From: Microvenator marinus | GTDB lineage: Bacteria; Myxococcota_A; Bradymonadia; Bradymonadales; Bradymonadaceae | Direction: 5' to 3' | Assembly (NCBI RefSeq): GCF_007993755.1 | Contig: NZ_CP042467.1 | Location: 3,992,001 to 4,056,000, forward strand | Length of the DNA stretch: 64,000 nucleotides | Shown here: in pieces, positions 9,411 through 18,901 of the stretch | Position numbering within the stretch: position 1 is the first letter of the stretch | Layout of the letters: each line of letters opens with the position of its first letter | The notes under the pieces: model-generated | The model's database searches: none | What the model was told of the DNA's origin: nothing | The model's input: only the letters and a program-made list of their open reading frames with translations | Position numbers and translations under genes: made by a program

Positions 9411-10421
9411 GTGATTGTGGCTAGTGAACCAACCCAAAATGAAGAAGTCGCCAAGGACCTGGAAGCCGTCGAAGAACTGGCGAATGCCAGAGACGCGATT
9501 GTCGGCGAGATTCGCAAGCGAATTTTCGGGCAGGAGGAGTTGATTGAACACCTCCTCGTTGCGATGTTTGCTCGCGGTCACAGCCTTCTCATGGGCGTTC
9601 CCGGGCTCGCCAAGACGTCGTTGATCTCGACGGTCGCGCAGGTCTTGAACCTGGACTTCAACCGCATTCAGTTCACTCCGGACCTAATGCCCGCAGACAT
9701 CACGGGTACGGATATCCTCGAAGAGGATGGTAGCGGCAAGCGTGTCTTCAAGTTCATCCGAGGCCCTGTCTTTACGAACCTCCTGCTTGCTGACGAGATC
9801 AACCGCACGCCGCCCAAGACACAGGCCGCGCTCCTTCAGGCCATGCAGGAGTACAAGGTATCCGCCGGTGGGCGAACCTACGACTTGACCAAGCCGTTTC
9901 TAGTTTTCGCGACCCAAAACCCGATTGAACAAGAGGGCACGTATCCACTTCCGGAGGCGCAGCTTGACCGCTTCATGTTCCACCTCAAAGTGGACTACCC
10001 AAGCGCCGAAGAAGAGCTTTTGATCGTGGAGAACACCACGTCGGGCGTAACCTCTGAAGTAAAGTCGGTGCTTGATGCCGAGACGATTCTTAGACTTCAA
10101 GAGATCGTCAATCGTGTCCCTGTATCCAAAGAAGTGCTCGAGGCGGCTGTTACGCTCGTAAGAAAAACACGGCCAGAAGACGCAAGTGCGCCAGATTTTG
10201 TGCGGGAGTTCGTGAGTTTTGGAGCCGGTCCGCGCGCCAGTCAATATCTGGTGTTGGCGGGAAAAGCCCGCGCGCTCCTCGGAGGGCGGCTCACGGTGTC
10301 CCGAGAAGATATCTACGCGCTCGCTCATCCGATTTTGCGCCACAGGATTTTGACGAATTTCCAAGCGGAGGCGCAACGCGTCGATAGCGACCAAATCATC
10401 GATCGACTCCTGAAACTCTAA
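9411..10421 (+). CDS. MoxR-family AAA+ ATPase
   Basis: 336 residues, the normal MoxR length. Walker A is GVPGLAKTS (62-70), Walker B is LLLADEIN (Asp127-Glu128), and the family segment ATQNPIEQEGTYPLPEAQLDRF follows. MoxR ATPases act as chaperone-like partners of vWA-domain proteins, and the next two genes encode such proteins. A GTG start at 9411 is used here; a second in-frame GTG lies at 9417. The stop overlaps the DUF58 start by one base (TAATG). Confidence 0.92.
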   Translation: MIVASEPTQNEEVAKDLEAVEELANARDAIVGEIRKRIFGQEELIEHLLVAMFARGHSLLMGVPGLAKTSLISTVAQVLNLDFNRIQFTPDLMPADITGTDILEEDGSGKRVFKFIRGPVFTNLLLADEINRTPPKTQAALLQAMQEYKVSAGGRTYDLTKPFLVFATQNPIEQEGTYPLPEAQLDRFMFHLKVDYPSAEEELLIVENTTSGVTSEVKSVLDAETILRLQEIVNRVPVSKEVLEAAVTLVRKTRPEDASAPDFVREFVSFGAGPRASQYLVLAGKARALLGGRLTVSREDIYALAHPILRHRILTNFQAEAQRVDSDQIIDRLLKL

Positions 10422-11302
10422 TGTCCAGGTATCAATCCAAACTCCTGAATCCCGAGCTCTTAGAGAGTCTTGGGAACATGAACGTCAAGGCCCGTGGCCT
10501 TGTCGAGGGGATCATTGCGGGCATGCACCGCTCCCCGCATCGCGGAGGGTCGGTTGAGTTTGCCGAGTACTCGGAATACACGCCGGGCCAGGAGCTCCGC
10601 CATATCGACTGGCGCGTTTATGGAAAGTCCGACAAGTACTACGTCAAACAATTTCAGGACGAGACGAACCTCCGGGTTTTTCTCGTGATGGACGGCTCGG
10701 GTTCCATGGGCTTCCAGGGCGAGACTGCGCCGTGGACCAAGCTCGAATGTGTCTCAACGCTTGCAGCTGCCATCGGATATCTGGTTTTGAAGCAGGGCGA
10801 TTCCGTGGGGGCGCTTCACCGAGACGCCTTCCTGCCTGCCTCGTCCAAACGTACGCATCTTGAAGACCTCCTGCACCTTTTGGAGAACCTGCCATCGAGC
10901 GGCGATGCCGGTTTGCTCAAGTGTTTGGAAACCATTGTGGAGCGGGCAAAGGGTCGCGCGCGGGTTCTGGTATTCAGCGATATGCTCGACGCCGACGAAG
11001 ACGTCTTGACCATGCTGAAGATTCTCAAGCGACGCCGATACGACCTCAGCGTCTTCCACGTTCACGACCCAGCGGAGATGGACCTTCCCTACGAAAATCT
11101 GACGATCTTCGAGGGCATGGAAGAAGACGGCGAGCTGCTCGCCGAGCCCGATGACCTTCGTGACGAGTACCTCAAAGCCATTCGCGCCCATATCAAACGC
11201 GTGGAAAGTGCGTGCCACGAGAGCAATATCGAGTATCACCGGTTCCTTTCCACGGACTCGCTTGAGAACGTGGCGCTGGCGTTTTTGAGGGGGAGCGCGT
11301 GA
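10421..11302 (+). CDS. DUF58 domain protein (vWA-like)
   Basis: 293 residues. The DUF58 signature is visible (EYTPGQELRHIDWRVYGKSDKYYVKQF), followed by a MIDAS-like DGSGSM metal site starting at Asp91. DUF58 proteins are the usual partners of MoxR ATPases in the MRP/Bat-type clusters. One-base overlap with moxR and a GTGA overlap with the next gene show tight translational coupling. Confidence 0.92.
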   Translation: MSRYQSKLLNPELLESLGNMNVKARGLVEGIIAGMHRSPHRGGSVEFAEYSEYTPGQELRHIDWRVYGKSDKYYVKQFQDETNLRVFLVMDGSGSMGFQGETAPWTKLECVSTLAAAIGYLVLKQGDSVGALHRDAFLPASSKRTHLEDLLHLLENLPSSGDAGLLKCLETIVERAKGRARVLVFSDMLDADEDVLTMLKILKRRRYDLSVFHVHDPAEMDLPYENLTIFEGMEEDGELLAEPDDLRDEYLKAIRAHIKRVESACHESNIEYHRFLSTDSLENVALAFLRGSA

Positions 11303-13431
11303 ACTTCATAGAGCCAATCTTCCTGGTGGGATTGCTGGCAGCTGCCCTTCCTTTGATCATCCACTTGATCAACAGGAAGAAGGCGTCTCGCGTGCCGTTC
11401 CCCGCTATGAAGTTTGTGCTTCAGTCGCAAAAACGCGTTGCAAAGGGCGCCAAAATTCGGCAGTGGATCTTGCTCGCCTTGAGGGCGCTAGCCCTTGCCC
11501 TGCTCGCCCTTGCGTTGGCCAAACCCTTCTTCAAGAGTCAAGAGGGTTTGACCATGGACCAGCGCCTGCCCACGGCTAGCGTGATCGTGTTGGATACGTC
11601 CTATTCCATGACCAGCGCTGACGGTTGGGAGCAGGTTGAAGAGATGCTAGACGCCGAGGTCTCCCGGCTTAGACCTTGGGATGAAGTCAGCCTGATTACT
11701 TCAGACCTGCGTGTGGATACTGGGAAGCCGAGCACCGACCATAACGTCCTCAAGCGCGCTGTGGATCAGGTGGAGCCCGGCTTTCACGCGCTTGGCTTTA
11801 ACGAGGCCCTTCTGCAAGCCTCCGACCATCTGAACACCTCGCAGCTTCCTAATCGGCGAATCGTTCTCATCACGGATGGTGCCAAAGGGGCCCTGGAAGA
11901 CGCCGCGCCCCAAGTTGCATGGCCGGTGGAGGTTCGAAAGCTCGAGCTTGAGTCCCCAAAATCGGTGGCTATCTCGGAGGTCAACTATGCCCAAGAGGGC
12001 GCAAGACGGGATAGAATCTGGCGGATCGAGGCGACCCTGAATAACCTATCCGAGGATGACCAAAACGCGGTTCAGATCGACTTGATGATCGGCGAGAATA
12101 CCGTGGCGTCTGGGCGCGTGGATATTCCGGCCGGAAAGTCTGCGACCCATGTGTTCAGATACAAACCAGATTCGCAGGCAGCCCAGAGCGCGCGCGTCCG
12201 AATCCCCGATGCCGACGAGCTCGCCGCGGATAACGAGCGGTGGTTTAGCCTCGCGATGAGCGACCAAACGCGTGTGCTTTTGGTCAACGGTGAGCCATCA
12301 ACTGTAGCGTACGAAGACGAGCTTTTCTTTGCCGAGCGCGCGCTCGCGCTCAAGAATGAAGAGGCGAGCATGACGCTCTCCGTCACAAGCCGCGAAGGTT
12401 TCGAAGCACGCGATCTCCAGGAGTTTGACGTCATTCTCGTGGCGAATGTCGCGCAGTTGACCGCGCAATCTGCTGAGAAGCTAAAGGCTTTTGTAGAGGG
12501 CGGTGGTGGACTTCTCGTAACCATGGGTGGTCAGGTAGATGTTGGCTGGTGGAATCAGGCGCTCGGCGAAGTTTTGCCAAAGCCGCTTAGGTCTCAGAAA
12601 CTCCTCGCGGAGATGGGCGATCCGGACGCGCCGGTCAAAGTGACTCGGTTTGGGCTCGCGCAGTCCTCGCACCCGATCTTCGAGGCGTTCACCGCACCCG
12701 GCGGAGGGACGCTACAATCGGCTGAGGTGTATTCCTACATGCTCTTGGAGCCCTCGCCGCCAGATTCAAAGACCTCTATTTTGATGAGCTACAAGGACGG
12801 AGCACCCGCGCTCCTGGAGCGAGAACTCGGTAGCGGCCGAGTGCTCCTTCTGACCACGAGCATCGACATGGATTGGACGGACTTGCCCACGCGGACATCC
12901 TATCTGCCGCTCATGCGCCGGATGACGCAATACCTCGCGCGCCGAGTCACGAGTGATGCAAAGGGCGTCAACCAGGTGGGCTCCGAGGTCGCGTTTGACG
13001 TCAAGGGCCTGAGCGCTGAGCGCGTCATTGCCCTCTCCCTGAGTGGAGCAGAGGTCACGCGCCTTGTGGAGACCCCAGACGAAGACGGGGTCGTGCGTTT
13101 CAGAGTCTGGAAGCCCGGAGTCTACGAGGTCTATCTCGACGACGAGACACCGGAGAAACGCCGACCCGCTCTCGACTTCTCGGTCAACGTGGATACCGCG
13201 GAAGCTAACCTTTCGCCCCTCCCGGACGAATTCTTCCTCGCGTTTAATCCAGGCGGCGAGTCCGCCAAGGGCCCGTCTCAAGAAAGACGGGTGAGTGTCT
13301 GGCCCTTCTTGCTCTTTGTCTTTACTATCTTCCTGCTCTTGGAATCAGTGTTAGGCACCCGTCGAAGTGTGCTCGTGCGCCTTTGGCGAACACTTACCCG
13401 AAGACCGCAGGAAGCGGATGCGTTGGACTGA
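11299..13431 (+). CDS. BatA/vWA-domain membrane protein
   Basis: 710 residues. The N-terminus matches the BatA (aerotolerance regulator) membrane domain: a hydrophobic start with LPLIIHLINRKKASRVPFPAMKF, and a second membrane segment at about 55-77. A vWA domain with MIDAS motif DTSYSM begins at Asp99. A middle beta-rich domain and a glutamine-amidotransferase-like fold with VEGGGGLLVTMGG follow, and a C-terminal membrane helix (WPFLLFVFTIFLLL) ends the protein. It is likely anchored in the inner membrane with its vWA domain facing outward. The GTG start overlaps the DUF58 stop. Its 3' end overlaps the downstream barrel gene by 14 bases. Confidence 0.85.
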   Translation: MNFIEPIFLVGLLAAALPLIIHLINRKKASRVPFPAMKFVLQSQKRVAKGAKIRQWILLALRALALALLALALAKPFFKSQEGLTMDQRLPTASVIVLDTSYSMTSADGWEQVEEMLDAEVSRLRPWDEVSLITSDLRVDTGKPSTDHNVLKRAVDQVEPGFHALGFNEALLQASDHLNTSQLPNRRIVLITDGAKGALEDAAPQVAWPVEVRKLELESPKSVAISEVNYAQEGARRDRIWRIEATLNNLSEDDQNAVQIDLMIGENTVASGRVDIPAGKSATHVFRYKPDSQAAQSARVRIPDADELAADNERWFSLAMSDQTRVLLVNGEPSTVAYEDELFFAERALALKNEEASMTLSVTSREGFEARDLQEFDVILVANVAQLTAQSAEKLKAFVEGGGGLLVTMGGQVDVGWWNQALGEVLPKPLRSQKLLAEMGDPDAPVKVTRFGLAQSSHPIFEAFTAPGGGTLQSAEVYSYMLLEPSPPDSKTSILMSYKDGAPALLERELGSGRVLLLTTSIDMDWTDLPTRTSYLPLMRRMTQYLARRVTSDAKGVNQVGSEVAFDVKGLSAERVIALSLSGAEVTRLVETPDEDGVVRFRVWKPGVYEVYLDDETPEKRRPALDFSVNVDTAEANLSPLPDEFFLAFNPGGESAKGPSQERRVSVWPFLLFVFTIFLLLESVLGTRRSVLVRLWRTLTRRPQEADALD

Positions 13432-14776
13432 ACTCAGACTTGGACTCATGGTGTGCCTTTTGGCGCCGAGTTTGACGTGGGCACAATCAGTCAAAGTTCA
13501 TACGACCACTGTGGGGCGCTACCAGCAAAGACTCCGTGTGGACCGAACCGTGGATGCTGTACGAGCCGTCTCGCAACGCGTCAACGTCTGGGTTTGGGAT
13601 GCTCGCGGCAACCAAAGCCAAGACCTCAACATCCATTTTGGCGCCCGGTACTTCACTGATTTTGGGCTAGCCCAGCAACTGCGCCTTGACCCGCTCTTCT
13701 CGACCCAATGGAACGACGTGGTTTTGGAGCGTTTGACCGTGGATTGGACTCCGTTTGAGCCTATCAACTTGAAGGTCGGGCGTCAGTGGGGCCTCGACTC
13801 GTTAGGCATGTACGAGTTCGACGGCGCACATGTTCAGACGCGCATTCGGCTTAGTCCGGACGTGCGTGCGCACCTCGGGATCAGCGCCGGCCGTGATCTG
13901 CAGCTCGAGACCGGTTGGTACGCGTCTGACCTCTACGATGTGCAAGGCCTACCGACACTTGACCGTGATGAACCGCTGACCCAGAACGCGGTGCTCCTTG
14001 GCGGAACGGCGGGAATCGGCTGGGACGGCGCCGGTTTAAGCGTCTCCTATCGTCGCCGCGATCGCGATGAAATTCTGGGCGAAGAGAGGTTTGGCGCGGC
14101 ATTCCACGGGCAAGTGACCAAAAGTATCAATATCAGTGCTCAAGGGATCTACAATCAGGTCCTAAACGGCGTAGAGCGCGCGAGTGTGCAAGCGGCTGCA
14201 TCCACCTTTGATCAAGGCCCGAGGCTATCGGCGGGTGTGAATACCCAGAAGCCGTGGTTCGATAGCGCGAGTATTTTCAATATCTTCGGCGCGCGTGCCC
14301 ACCACGGTGCGTGGCTTAGCGCCATCCAGCCTGTGGAAGGGCTTCGAACGACTTTCGACCTGCGCGTTTGGGGCAGGGAGTACGATGCCGACTCTAGGAC
14401 GCTAGGCATCGGCGCCGGAGCCACGACAGATCTAGAAGTTTTGGGCCTTTATACGGATTGGCGAGCCCTTCTGACCTGGCAGACTTCGGTGGACCAAATC
14501 TCAGACGAACTCTCCGCCGGAGACCAATTCTTGGGTGACCTTGCCGCGCGCATTTCTTTGTCCAGAAAGGTTCGACTAAAGGCCCGCGGCGTGCTGCTCT
14601 GGGCCGAGACGTCTAGTCTTCGATACGCGCCAGGATGGGCTGGTATCGGCGTGCTCGGAGTCGACTGGTTGAGCGAATTTGGGACCATCGGACTTCTGGT
14701 CGAGTCTCAACAATCCACCTTTCAAGGAGGAAATCTGCAGGGTTACGTCATGTGGGAGCTGGAGGCATGGCCATGA
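13418..14776 (+). CDS. Outer-membrane beta-barrel (porin-like) protein
   Basis: 452 residues. The chosen ATG at 13418 follows an AGGAAG motif and gives a signal peptide ending LTWA-Q. The mature protein is made of alternating amphipathic strands with Tyr/Trp/Arg at the edges (for example FTDFGLAQQLRLDPLF, INLKVGRQWGLDSLGMYEF), as expected for a barrel of roughly 16-22 strands. It is directly followed, with overlap, by a 13-heme cytochrome gene. That pairing recalls porin-cytochrome conduits such as MtrAB or the Geobacter OmbB/OmaB systems, but sequence similarity to those was not testable here. It overlaps the BatA-like gene by 14 bases. Confidence 0.7.
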   Translation: MRWTELRLGLMVCLLAPSLTWAQSVKVHTTTVGRYQQRLRVDRTVDAVRAVSQRVNVWVWDARGNQSQDLNIHFGARYFTDFGLAQQLRLDPLFSTQWNDVVLERLTVDWTPFEPINLKVGRQWGLDSLGMYEFDGAHVQTRIRLSPDVRAHLGISAGRDLQLETGWYASDLYDVQGLPTLDRDEPLTQNAVLLGGTAGIGWDGAGLSVSYRRRDRDEILGEERFGAAFHGQVTKSINISAQGIYNQVLNGVERASVQAAASTFDQGPRLSAGVNTQKPWFDSASIFNIFGARAHHGAWLSAIQPVEGLRTTFDLRVWGREYDADSRTLGIGAGATTDLEVLGLYTDWRALLTWQTSVDQISDELSAGDQFLGDLAARISLSRKVRLKARGVLLWAETSSLRYAPGWAGIGVLGVDWLSEFGTIGLLVESQQSTFQGGNLQGYVMWELEAWP

Positions 14777-15906
14777 AGAAGTTGGGCTTACTCCTTGGGA
14801 TCTTGGGGTTTTTGGCGCTGGGATGGTTTGGTTCCGAATCGTTGGATGCCCAAAAGGGTGAGGGAAAGATCCTGGCTAGTGAAGTGTATCCAGAATACGA
14901 TTCGGGCATTGTCTTTTCGCACCCCAAACACGCCGAATTGCCCTGCACAGCCTGCCACTCCGAGGCCCCGACAAGCCTGAGCGGCGCGGATGTTCTGACG
15001 CCAAAAATGCAGGTATGCACGGATTGTCACGGCGCCGGAATTCAGGCTGAACCGGCGCTCGAGTCGTGTTCAGGCTGTCATGCCGGAATGCCCAAGGCGC
15101 CTGTTTCAACCGAGGAAGCCACGCAATGGCAGAAGATCACGCCTCGGCCGCTCGTTCTTCCGCGCCCTCAAGCAAAACTGAAATTTGCGCACCAAAAACA
15201 CAAAGACATCCAGTGTCAGACTTGCCATCAAGGTAGTGTGGCTGAGCCCACCATGCCTTCGATGGATTCCTGCATGACCTGTCATACTCAAGATGCGGCC
15301 GCCCCCACCGCGTGCGCCACCTGCCATACGGCGCCCGTTCAAGGCATGTCGGCGACGCGCGTGGTGAGCGCCAACACCTCGCTAAAACCGATGAACCACG
15401 ATCTGGACTGGCTCAAACGACACGGCCGGATTGCGCTATCAAACCAGGCCGACTGTGTGTCCTGCCATCAAGAGACTGACTGTGTAACCTGCCACCAAGA
15501 GGCGAACGCGCGGCCCTTCGCTGTGCACCCACCCGGCTTCAACCTGATGCATGCGGTGGACGCGCGCTCGGACATGGCCAATTGCACCTCTTGCCACACC
15601 GTGGACGGCTTTTGCGCCGAGTGCCACACGCGCTCCGGGCTCTCGACTCGCCCCGCGACGGCGCCACCGAGACTCGCGTTCCACCCGCCCGGTTGGGTAG
15701 AGGGCGCAAATCGGCACGGACTCGCTGCCCGGCGCGACATCAACGAGTGCGCGAGCTGTCACGTGGAAAACGATTGTGTGACCTGCCACACAGGCATCAA
15801 TCCTCACCCTCCCGAGTTTCGTTTCGAGTGCAAAAACCTCCTCGAAGCGAACGGCCAGATGTGCCTTAAGTGCCATACGAGCACGCGCGGCCTTTGCGGT
15901 TTCTAG
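14773..15906 (+). CDS. Multiheme c-type cytochrome, 13 CxxCH motifs
   Basis: 377 residues with thirteen CxxCH heme-binding motifs (CTACH, CTDCH, CSGCH, CQTCH, CMTCH, CATCH, CVSCH, CVTCH, CTSCH, CAECH, CASCH, CVTCH, CLKCH) and many extra histidines for bis-His ligation. The C-terminal half repeats a unit of paired motifs separated by HPPG-type segments (HPPGFNLMHAVDARSD and HPPGWVEGANRHGLAARRD). The N-terminus is a signal peptide or membrane anchor. ATG 14773 overlaps the barrel stop (ATGA) and has GGAGG 8 bases upstream; ATG 14767 is the alternative. It is predicted to be a periplasmic electron carrier, possibly passing electrons through the adjacent barrel. Confidence 0.9.
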   Translation: MKKLGLLLGILGFLALGWFGSESLDAQKGEGKILASEVYPEYDSGIVFSHPKHAELPCTACHSEAPTSLSGADVLTPKMQVCTDCHGAGIQAEPALESCSGCHAGMPKAPVSTEEATQWQKITPRPLVLPRPQAKLKFAHQKHKDIQCQTCHQGSVAEPTMPSMDSCMTCHTQDAAAPTACATCHTAPVQGMSATRVVSANTSLKPMNHDLDWLKRHGRIALSNQADCVSCHQETDCVTCHQEANARPFAVHPPGFNLMHAVDARSDMANCTSCHTVDGFCAECHTRSGLSTRPATAPPRLAFHPPGWVEGANRHGLAARRDINECASCHVENDCVTCHTGINPHPPEFRFECKNLLEANGQMCLKCHTSTRGLCGF

Positions 15907-15951
15907 TGGGCGCTCTTCGTTTCTATCCAGCGGCGCTCGCATCCAAGAGCC

Positions 15952-17430
15952 ATGCAAGTTGTTTGGCTAAAAAGAGACATTCGCCTTCGTGACCATAAAC
16001 CCCTGATTGAGGCGGCAAAACGGGGACCTTTGGTGCTCCTCTACGTCTACGAGCCCGAGGTCTACCGCAATCATGATTATGACGCGTGCCATCTGGACTT
16101 CACGAATCAATCCCTCCAAGAACTCGATCGGAAACTCGGCCAATTCGGTGGGTTTATAACCTATCGAAACGCCGAAATCACAACGGTGCTAGAAGAGTTT
16201 AGGGCACTCGGCATGACCCATCTCTGGTCCCACGAAGAAACCGGCAACGACGCCACCTATCAGCGTGATATCCGCGTGGGCGCATGGGCTCGTGCCGCAG
16301 GCGTAGTTTGGACTGAGATCCCACAATTCGGCGTGGTCAGAAGACTTAAGGACCGCGACGGCTGGGCCAAACGATGGGACCGGCGCATGGATGAGGCCGT
16401 GGCTGAGGATTTCACGGGCGGCAAATTCGCCGCGATTGAGCCCGAGGCGCGCCGTTCTGCCCACGAGCTCGGTCTCAAGCCGAGCACCAAGTCCGGAGCG
16501 CAAAAGGGCGGCGAGGAACTCGCCTGGCAGACTTTGGAGAGCTTTCTCTCCTACCGAGGCGTCAACTACCGAGCCGATATGTCGAGCCCCGTCGAAGGCT
16601 GGGAGGGGTGTTCGCGCCTGAGCCCGCACATCACGTACGGAAATATCTCGATGAAGGAAATCTGGCAGGAAACCAAGCGCACCGTAGAAGAGCTGCGTGA
16701 GCTTAAGAAATCCGCCGAGGTCGACAAACGTTGGTTCGGATCGCTCAAGTCGTTTGAGGGCCGACTCCACTGGCACTGCCATTTCATGCAGAAGCTCGAG
16801 GATGAACCCGAGATTGAGTTTCAGAACATGGCGCGCATCTACGATGGTATGAGAGACGAGTTCAACGCCGAGTTTTTCGAGGCGTGGTGTGAGGGACAGA
16901 CGGGCTACCCTATGGTGGACGCCTGCATGCGGTGTCTAAAGGAGACGGGTTGGCTGAACTTCCGCATGCGAGCGATGGTGGTCTCCTTTGCGTCCTATCA
17001 CCTCTGGCTCGACTGGCGGAAAACCTCGCCCTATCTTGCCCGGCAATTTGTGGACTACGAGCCTGGCATCCACTACTCGCAACTCCAGATGCAGTCCGGC
17101 GTTACGGGCATCAACACGATTCGCATCTACAGTCCGGCCAAACAGGTTAAGGACCAAGATCCGACCGGCGAGTTCATCCGCCGCTGGGTGCCGGAGTTGG
17201 AGGGCGTGGGCGATTCAGATCTCGCAAACCCTGAGGAGATGCCTGCGCTGCTTCAGAGCTCGAGTGGATGCGTCATCGGCAAGGACTACCCCGCGCCGAT
17301 CGTGGACCACAAAACCGCCTACAAACTCGCCCGCGACCGTGTGTGGCAAGTCCGCAAGACCAAAGCGGCGCGTGCTGAAGCCGACGAAGTTCTCGAGAAG
17401 CACGGGAGCCGCAAACGGCCTCGAAACTGA
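15952..17430 (+). CDS. phr: Photolyase/cryptochrome-family flavoprotein
   Basis: 492 residues. The N-terminal alpha/beta antenna domain begins [18 protein letters not shown]. The C-terminal FAD-binding domain carries the family segments [40 protein letters not shown] and [20 protein letters not shown]. Enzymes of this family repair UV-induced pyrimidine dimers with blue light, or act as light sensors. The extended C-terminal FAD region with [12 protein letters not shown] is typical of the cryptochrome/photolyase group found in many bacteria. Repair versus signalling cannot be decided from sequence alone. Confidence 0.9.
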   Translation: MQVVWLKRDIRLRDHKPLIEAAKRGPLVLLYVYEPEVYRNHDYDACHLDFTNQSLQELDRKLGQFGGFITYRNAEITTVLEEFRALGMTHLWSHEETGNDATYQRDIRVGAWARAAGVVWTEIPQFGVVRRLKDRDGWAKRWDRRMDEAVAEDFTGGKFAAIEPEARRSAHELGLKPSTKSGAQKGGEELAWQTLESFLSYRGVNYRADMSSPVEGWEGCSRLSPHITYGNISMKEIWQETKRTVEELRELKKSAEVDKRWFGSLKSFEGRLHWHCHFMQKLEDEPEIEFQNMARIYDGMRDEFNAEFFEAWCEGQTGYPMVDACMRCLKETGWLNFRMRAMVVSFASYHLWLDWRKTSPYLARQFVDYEPGIHYSQLQMQSGVTGINTIRIYSPAKQVKDQDPTGEFIRRWVPELEGVGDSDLANPEEMPALLQSSSGCVIGKDYPAPIVDHKTAYKLARDRVWQVRKTKAARAEADEVLEKHGSRKRPRN

Positions 17431-17507
17431 AAGAAGTTTCGTAGTGTGAAAAAATTGCATAGCTGGGGGTTCACCTGCAGAGTCCTAAGGCGCCGAGAAT
17501 ACGCCAA

Positions 17508-17525
17508 GGTCCAATTTTTTGGACC
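17508..17525. repeat. Perfect 7-bp palindrome upstream of the minor-pilin operon
   Basis: GGTCCAA (17508-17514) and TTGGACC (17519-17525) flank a TTTT loop. It lies 64 bases before the fimT-like start and 78 bases after the photolyase stop. No U-tract follows, so it is a poor intrinsic terminator on the plus strand. It may be an operator or an mRNA hairpin. Confidence 0.35.
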
Positions 17526-17588
17526 ATCGAGCGCGTTGGAACGATGCTTGCTCTCTATTGCCCCTGAACAGAATTGTTTGGACAACAC

Positions 17589-18236
17589 ATGAACCGAATT
17601 CTTCAAAAAACGACCAGAGGTGTGACCCTGGTGGAATTGATGGTGGTCATCGCGCTCATTGCGGTGATCGCGGCCATCGCAAGCCCGGGAATCTATCGCG
17701 GTATCGAGCGCGCTAATTCGCGCGCCGCAGCCCGTGAAGTCGTCTCAATTTTGCGCCTCGCAAGAGACCAGGCAAAGACGCGGCAAATCCCACTCTGGGT
17801 GTCCATTACACCAGCCGCCGCAGGCTCTCGTGGCACCATCGAGATTGCACGTCATACCGACGATACTGTCAGGTCGTGCCGAGAGTTCGCCGCTGGCAGC
17901 ATGGTTGTCGTCTCCACTCTAAATCTCAATGAGATTGCGGGTGATGTGGCCATTCAAGAAGTGATGCCTCCGCCGTCAAATGGCTACAATCTCTGTTACA
18001 CCCCGCAGGGTACGACCGTGCGCACCACTGGGATTCCCTTGCCGATACCGCCCGGCGGGTGTGCCGGAGAGGGCGGCTATGTCTTGCTGTGGAAGCGCGA
18101 CGAGACGATCTCTCCAGCGGATAAGAATTGTGCTGCAAACGCAGCCGCCAGACCGGCACAACGTGATGCCCGAGATGTGGTCCACTTTTTCAAGGTTCCG
18201 CTGCTCTTCAACGGAACTCTCAAGGTTGAGCAATGA
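17589..18236 (+). CDS. fimT: Type IV minor pilin, FimT/GspH-like
   Basis: 215 residues. The prepilin peptidase site is RG followed by VTLVELMVVIALIAVIAAIASPG, with the conserved Glu at +5, then the usual hydrophobic helix. The rest matches the GspH/FimT head domain in length and in the ARDQAKTRQIPLWVSI strand. ATG 17589 is preferred to the upstream TTG at 17574. It is first in a five-gene minor-pilin operon with 4-base overlaps. Confidence 0.85.
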   Translation: MNRILQKTTRGVTLVELMVVIALIAVIAAIASPGIYRGIERANSRAAAREVVSILRLARDQAKTRQIPLWVSITPAAAGSRGTIEIARHTDDTVRSCREFAAGSMVVVSTLNLNEIAGDVAIQEVMPPPSNGYNLCYTPQGTTVRTTGIPLPIPPGGCAGEGGYVLLWKRDETISPADKNCAANAAARPAQRDARDVVHFFKVPLLFNGTLKVEQ

Positions 18237-18901
18237 TGCGTAGATTTTATAGACGCGGCTTCACGCTTATCGAAGTCCTCATCTCCATTGTCGTGATGAC
18301 CATCGCGTTCTTTGCGGTGCTCGCTGTCCAAGGTAGTGCACTTGTCGGATACACCGCGGCACGCGACTCCACAGAAGCCACGGAGCTCCTGCGCGCGACT
18401 GTGGAAGTCATTACCGCTGAATCTCAGGCTTGGACCAACCCGAACACCCCACCGTCACCTGCGGCCGCCTCGTTCCCTTCTACGTGGGGGACGTCGCCAT
18501 TCCGATTCGACAACATTTTGGTGAATATTGCCCCTGGAGACAACGGCGGCGGCTTCACTGAATGGGAGTGGACGCACCTCCATGAGAACCCTATCGACTC
18601 TCGTATCGTGGACGATGCGGAAGTCATGGGCCGCAAATACTGTGTATACGCCCGTGCCGGCTATCTTCCGGTGGATATGTCCGACTTGAATGAAACAGAT
18701 GGTTCAGGAAACACACTGAATTCTCCGATCATGAGAGTTCAGGCGGCGGTAGTTTACACTGGCCGTACGGGATCCATCGTTGATTGTGATGACTCGGATA
18801 TCACCGACGTGCTCAACCCGGGCAATTTGGAGCCTTTGGAACTCGAAGGTTTGCGTGCGGTGTTCGGCGGAACAGTGGTCGTACGAAGGGAGCAAGGATG
18901 A
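18233..18901 (+). CDS. pilV: Type IV pilus minor pilin PilV
   Basis: 222 residues. The prepilin cleavage site is RRG followed by FTLIEVLISIVVM, with Glu at +5. The following segment (QGSALVGYTAARDSTEATELLRATVEVI) matches PilV-type pilins. It overlaps the fimT stop (ATGATG). Minor pilins of this type prime pilus assembly and carry PilY1 to the tip. Confidence 0.85.
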   Translation: MMRRFYRRGFTLIEVLISIVVMTIAFFAVLAVQGSALVGYTAARDSTEATELLRATVEVITAESQAWTNPNTPPSPAAASFPSTWGTSPFRFDNILVNIAPGDNGGGFTEWEWTHLHENPIDSRIVDDAEVMGRKYCVYARAGYLPVDMSDLNETDGSGNTLNSPIMRVQAAVVYTGRTGSIVDCDDSDITDVLNPGNLEPLELEGLRAVFGGTVVVRREQG

